This document shows, piece by piece, positions 10,917 through 13,188 of a stretch of DNA of 13,188 nucleotides (the stretch's first letter is position 1; each line of letters opens with the position of its first letter). The position numbers were made by a program, and so were the translations under genes. The stretch lies in the NCBI GenBank assembly GCA_947447815.1, contig CANFLJ010000017.1, positions 1 through 13,188 of the forward strand, read 5' to 3'. This DNA comes from Chitinophagaceae bacterium. Lineage in GTDB: Bacteria > Bacteroidota > Bacteroidia > Chitinophagales > Chitinophagaceae. The notes below the pieces were generated by a model that was given only the letters and a program-made list of their open reading frames with translations, made no database searches and was not told the origin of the DNA.

Positions 10917-12974
10917 ATGAAAGTATATAAACTACTCATTTTTACATTTTTTACAGTAATAGTATCTGGGCTGAATGCACAGACAACTTCAAACAATCCA
11001 TTGCTCATACATAGCAATAAGCCTATCAATTTTGATAAAGTAACGGCAAAAACAGTAAGAGATGCGGTTTCTGAATGTATCAAGAATGCAGAGCGGGCAT
11101 TGTTTGTAATATCAGCACCATCAAGAGCACCACGTACTTTCGAGAATACCATCAAGCCTTTTGATGCAGTGATTTATGATCTTACAGACCTTTCTTTCAA
11201 GCTTGGATTAATTTCCAGTACATATACTGATGACAGTACCAGAAATGCAGCAAATGATGAGAATGAAAGACTTGGATTGTTTATGTCTAATATCAATCTG
11301 AACGAACAACTTTATAAAACAATAAAGGCATACAGCATTACACCTGCTGCAAATACATTAGCACTTTCTAAAAAGAAATTTCTGGATGAAACGATTATTT
11401 CTTTCGAAAAAAATGGCATGAAATTACCTCCTGTAGAAAGACAAAAACTGGAGAAATTAAATCAACAACTTATTAGTTACGGAACACAGTTTGATAAAAA
11501 CATTGCAGAATATAAAGACAGCGCAATATTTACTTTGGATCAACTAAAAGGAGTTGATGAAAGTAAACTGAAGGAATGGAAGAAGGGGGAGAATAGATAC
11601 GTAGTCAATATAAACGGTCCGAACTATACCGAACTAATGACAAATGCCTCAGACCCTGCTACACGTCATACTGCATTAATAAAGTATAATGACAGAGCAT
11701 ATCCTAAAAATATTACGGTGCTGGATAGTATGCTATATTACCGCAATTTGATGGCTAAAACATTGGGCTTTAATAGTTATGCAGCTTTTTCTGTTGTAGA
11801 TAAAATGAGCGAGTCTCCTGCTAGAGTATGGAACTTTATTGGTGATTTAAAGACTAAGCTTGCTGCTGGGCTTGATATTGAATTAAACGAGTTGAGAGCA
11901 TTAAAAGCTTCAATGAATCCTGAAATAAAAGAGGAATTGCAACTATGGGATATCTCCTATTATCAAAAGAAATTGCTGGACAAAAAATACAAATTAAACA
12001 CCGATGAGGTGAAAGAATATTTTGAAATGAATAATACTATCAATGGGATGTTTGAGGTATATAAACAACTATTTGGTATTGAAATAAAGGAAACAAGCGG
12101 CTTGCCAATATGGCATGAAAAAGTAAGGACATTCGAGATATATAAGAATGATAAAAAGGTAGGAACATTCTACTTTGATCTTTATCCCCGTGCCGATAAG
12201 TATACCCATTTTGCTTGCTATCCTATATCGCAGTATAGCAGTATTGGAACTGCAGAGATTCTGCCCGTGTCTGCATTGATTTGTAATTTTCCAGAAGGTA
12301 CCAAAGAGAAACCTTCTCTATTAAATCATTCCAATGTTATTACCCTGTTTCATGAGTTTGGGCACCTGGTACATAGTATGTTGGGCCGCAGTCAGCTTGC
12401 CTCTCAGGGACCTTTTAATGTAAAGGGAGATTTTGTAGAAGCGCCGTCTCAATTTCTGGAAAACTGGTGCTGGGAATATGAGTCTTTAAAGAAGTTTGCT
12501 AAACATTATAAAACGGGAGTAACCCTACCTAAAGAATTATTTACCAAGATGAAATCTTCACAAATGGTGGGTGTAGCATATCAATATTCAAGACAATTAT
12601 ACTTGGGTTCTATTGATTTTACTTTTGAAGATAAGTATGATAGTATTAAAGGGAAAAACATAAATGATGTAGCACAAAACTTATTTACAATGTTGCATGT
12701 GCCAACAGTAGAAGGCTATCATGCAATTTGTAGTTTTGGTCATTTAAATGGATATGCAGCTAACTACTATGGATACTTATGGTCCAAAGTATTTGCACAA
12801 GATATGTTCTCCGTATTCCAGGAGAAAGGGGTAATGAATAAAGAACTAGGATTGAAATATAGAAAAGAAATACTGGAGAGAGGATCTACGTTGCCGGAGA
12901 ATGTAATCTTAAAGAATTTCCTTGGACGACCATCTAATTCTAAGGCGTTTTTAAAATCTCTAGGAGTGAATTAA
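10917..12974 (+). CDS. Secreted M3-family zinc metallopeptidase (oligopeptidase / dipeptidyl carboxypeptidase type)
   Basis: A 685-residue thimet-oligopeptidase-family enzyme that cleaves short peptides. The zinc site is His479-Glu480-Phe-Gly-His483 with the third ligand Glu508 in Asp-Phe-Val-Glu-Ala-Pro-Ser-Gln. Substrate-binding Tyr residues lie in Phe607-Gly-His-Leu-Asn-Gly-Tyr-Ala-Ala-Asn-Tyr-Tyr-Gly-Tyr-Leu-Trp622. The N-terminal helical region (about 30-400) and Gly-Thr-Phe-Tyr-Phe-Asp-Leu-Tyr-Pro-Arg (416-425) fit the family. Residues 1-22 form a signal peptide ending Leu-Asn-Ala-Gln, so the enzyme should be periplasmic, where it would degrade imported or cell-wall-derived oligopeptides. 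Length matches exported Bacteroidota Dcp/OpdA-like proteins; endo- versus dipeptidyl-carboxypeptidase activity cannot be decided. It converges on the oxidoreductase gene with only 13 bases between stops and no terminator hairpin. Confidence 0.92.
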   Translation: MKVYKLLIFTFFTVIVSGLNAQTTSNNPLLIHSNKPINFDKVTAKTVRDAVSECIKNAERALFVISAPSRAPRTFENTIKPFDAVIYDLTDLSFKLGLISSTYTDDSTRNAANDENERLGLFMSNINLNEQLYKTIKAYSITPAANTLALSKKKFLDETIISFEKNGMKLPPVERQKLEKLNQQLISYGTQFDKNIAEYKDSAIFTLDQLKGVDESKLKEWKKGENRYVVNINGPNYTELMTNASDPATRHTALIKYNDRAYPKNITVLDSMLYYRNLMAKTLGFNSYAAFSVVDKMSESPARVWNFIGDLKTKLAAGLDIELNELRALKASMNPEIKEELQLWDISYYQKKLLDKKYKLNTDEVKEYFEMNNTINGMFEVYKQLFGIEIKETSGLPIWHEKVRTFEIYKNDKKVGTFYFDLYPRADKYTHFACYPISQYSSIGTAEILPVSALICNFPEGTKEKPSLLNHSNVITLFHEFGHLVHSMLGRSQLASQGPFNVKGDFVEAPSQFLENWCWEYESLKKFAKHYKTGVTLPKELFTKMKSSQMVGVAYQYSRQLYLGSIDFTFEDKYDSIKGKNINDVAQNLFTMLHVPTVEGYHAICSFGHLNGYAANYYGYLWSKVFAQDMFSVFQEKGVMNKELGLKYRKEILERGSTLPENVILKNFLGRPSNSKAFLKSLGVN

Positions 12975-12987
12975 AATAAAGCTATAA

Positions 12988-13188
12988 CTATTTATGATAC
13001 ACAAATTGTTGCATTATTTTTAAACCGTCTAATGCTTCATTTAAACTACAAGGATTCTCGGCATTATCCAGAAAATAGTTAACTACTTTTTCTATCATTG
13101 GCTGCTGAATATTATCAGGTAAAGGGAATGAATAGGTCTTTTTTTCTCCATTACAATTAAGTGTAAATTCTTTGCCGTAAAAAGTAAA
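12988..13188 (-). CDS. C-terminal fragment, resembles a Gfo/Idh/MocA-family oxidoreductase
   Basis: On the minus strand an open frame enters from the right edge and ends at TAG (12990-12988), giving the last 66 residues of a protein. The fragment has a beta-strand-rich start (Phe-Thr-Phe-Tyr-Gly-Lys-Glu-Phe-Thr-Leu), then Asn26-Ile-Gln-Gln-Pro-Met-Ile-Glu-Lys-Val-Val and a closing helix after Asn-Pro-Cys-Ser-Leu-Asn-Glu-Ala-Leu. The Ile-Gln-Gln-Pro helix followed by Cys-Ser and a final helix is what I recall from the C-termini of bacterial NAD(P)-dependent sugar dehydrogenases of the Gfo/Idh/MocA family. The nucleotide-binding domain lies outside the window, so substrate and even family are tentative. 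Confidence 0.55.
   Translation of the reverse strand, partial: FTFYGKEFTLNCNGEKKTYSFPLPDNIQQPMIEKVVNYFLDNAENPCSLNEALDGLKIMQQFVYHK

Noticed and set aside
10904..11155. Minus-strand 83-codon ORF over the start of the metallopeptidase gene
   Set aside because: Antisense to a well-supported secreted enzyme including its signal peptide; no recognisable domain.

Overview
The window looks like chromosomal DNA from a member of the Bacteroidota, most likely near the Chitinophagaceae. The lineage is inferred from several signs: visibly AT-rich intergenic DNA, almost no Shine-Dalgarno sites, promoter-like TTTG/TAnnTTTG pairs of the Bacteroidota type, secreted proteins whose signal peptides end in Ala-Gln, a DUF4286-like protein, and transketolase encoded as two polypeptides. 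No 16S rRNA or other decisive marker is present. There are no phage genes, transposases or CRISPR arrays. The protein genes are mostly housekeeping.

Layout. At the left edge (1-119, minus) is the N-terminus of a secreted protein with a good promoter. A plus-strand pair follows: a long-chain polyprenyl diphosphate synthase (356-1318) and the RecJ exonuclease (1339-3045). A minus-strand block comes next: a DUF4286-like small protein, exodeoxyribonuclease III, GTP cyclohydrolase I (FolE) and a 6-pyruvoyl/6-carboxy-tetrahydropterin synthase homologue that overlaps folE. RecJ and exonuclease III are both DNA-repair nucleases. FolE and the pterin synthase catalyse consecutive steps on dihydroneopterin triphosphate.

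From 5503 to 6597 lies about 1.1 kb without a normal gene, and this is the most unusual part of the window. It holds a possible 34-codon secreted ORF, a phased array of about seven degenerate 42-bp units with a perfect hairpin near its middle, and a REP-like imperfect palindrome. It ends in a short 8-bp-period repeat that runs up to an RluA-type pseudouridine synthase gene (6598-7227, minus, TTG start).

The right half is plus strand. It has the N- and C-terminal halves of transketolase (7476-8327, 8429-9385) separated by the longest 8-bp-period array, a clear intrinsic terminator, a GNAT acetyltransferase (9532-10029), and tRNA-Phe(GAA) with its own promoter and terminator. A structured gap of about 0.75 kb follows, then a secreted M3-family metallopeptidase (10917-12974). 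At the right edge (12988-13188, minus) is the C-terminus of what resembles a Gfo/Idh/MocA-type oxidoreductase.

The observations most worth checking are the 42-bp phased array, the 8-bp-period repeats recurring in three intergenic regions, and a pterin synthase whose active-site residues line up without gaps with mammalian PTPS rather than with E. coli QueD.
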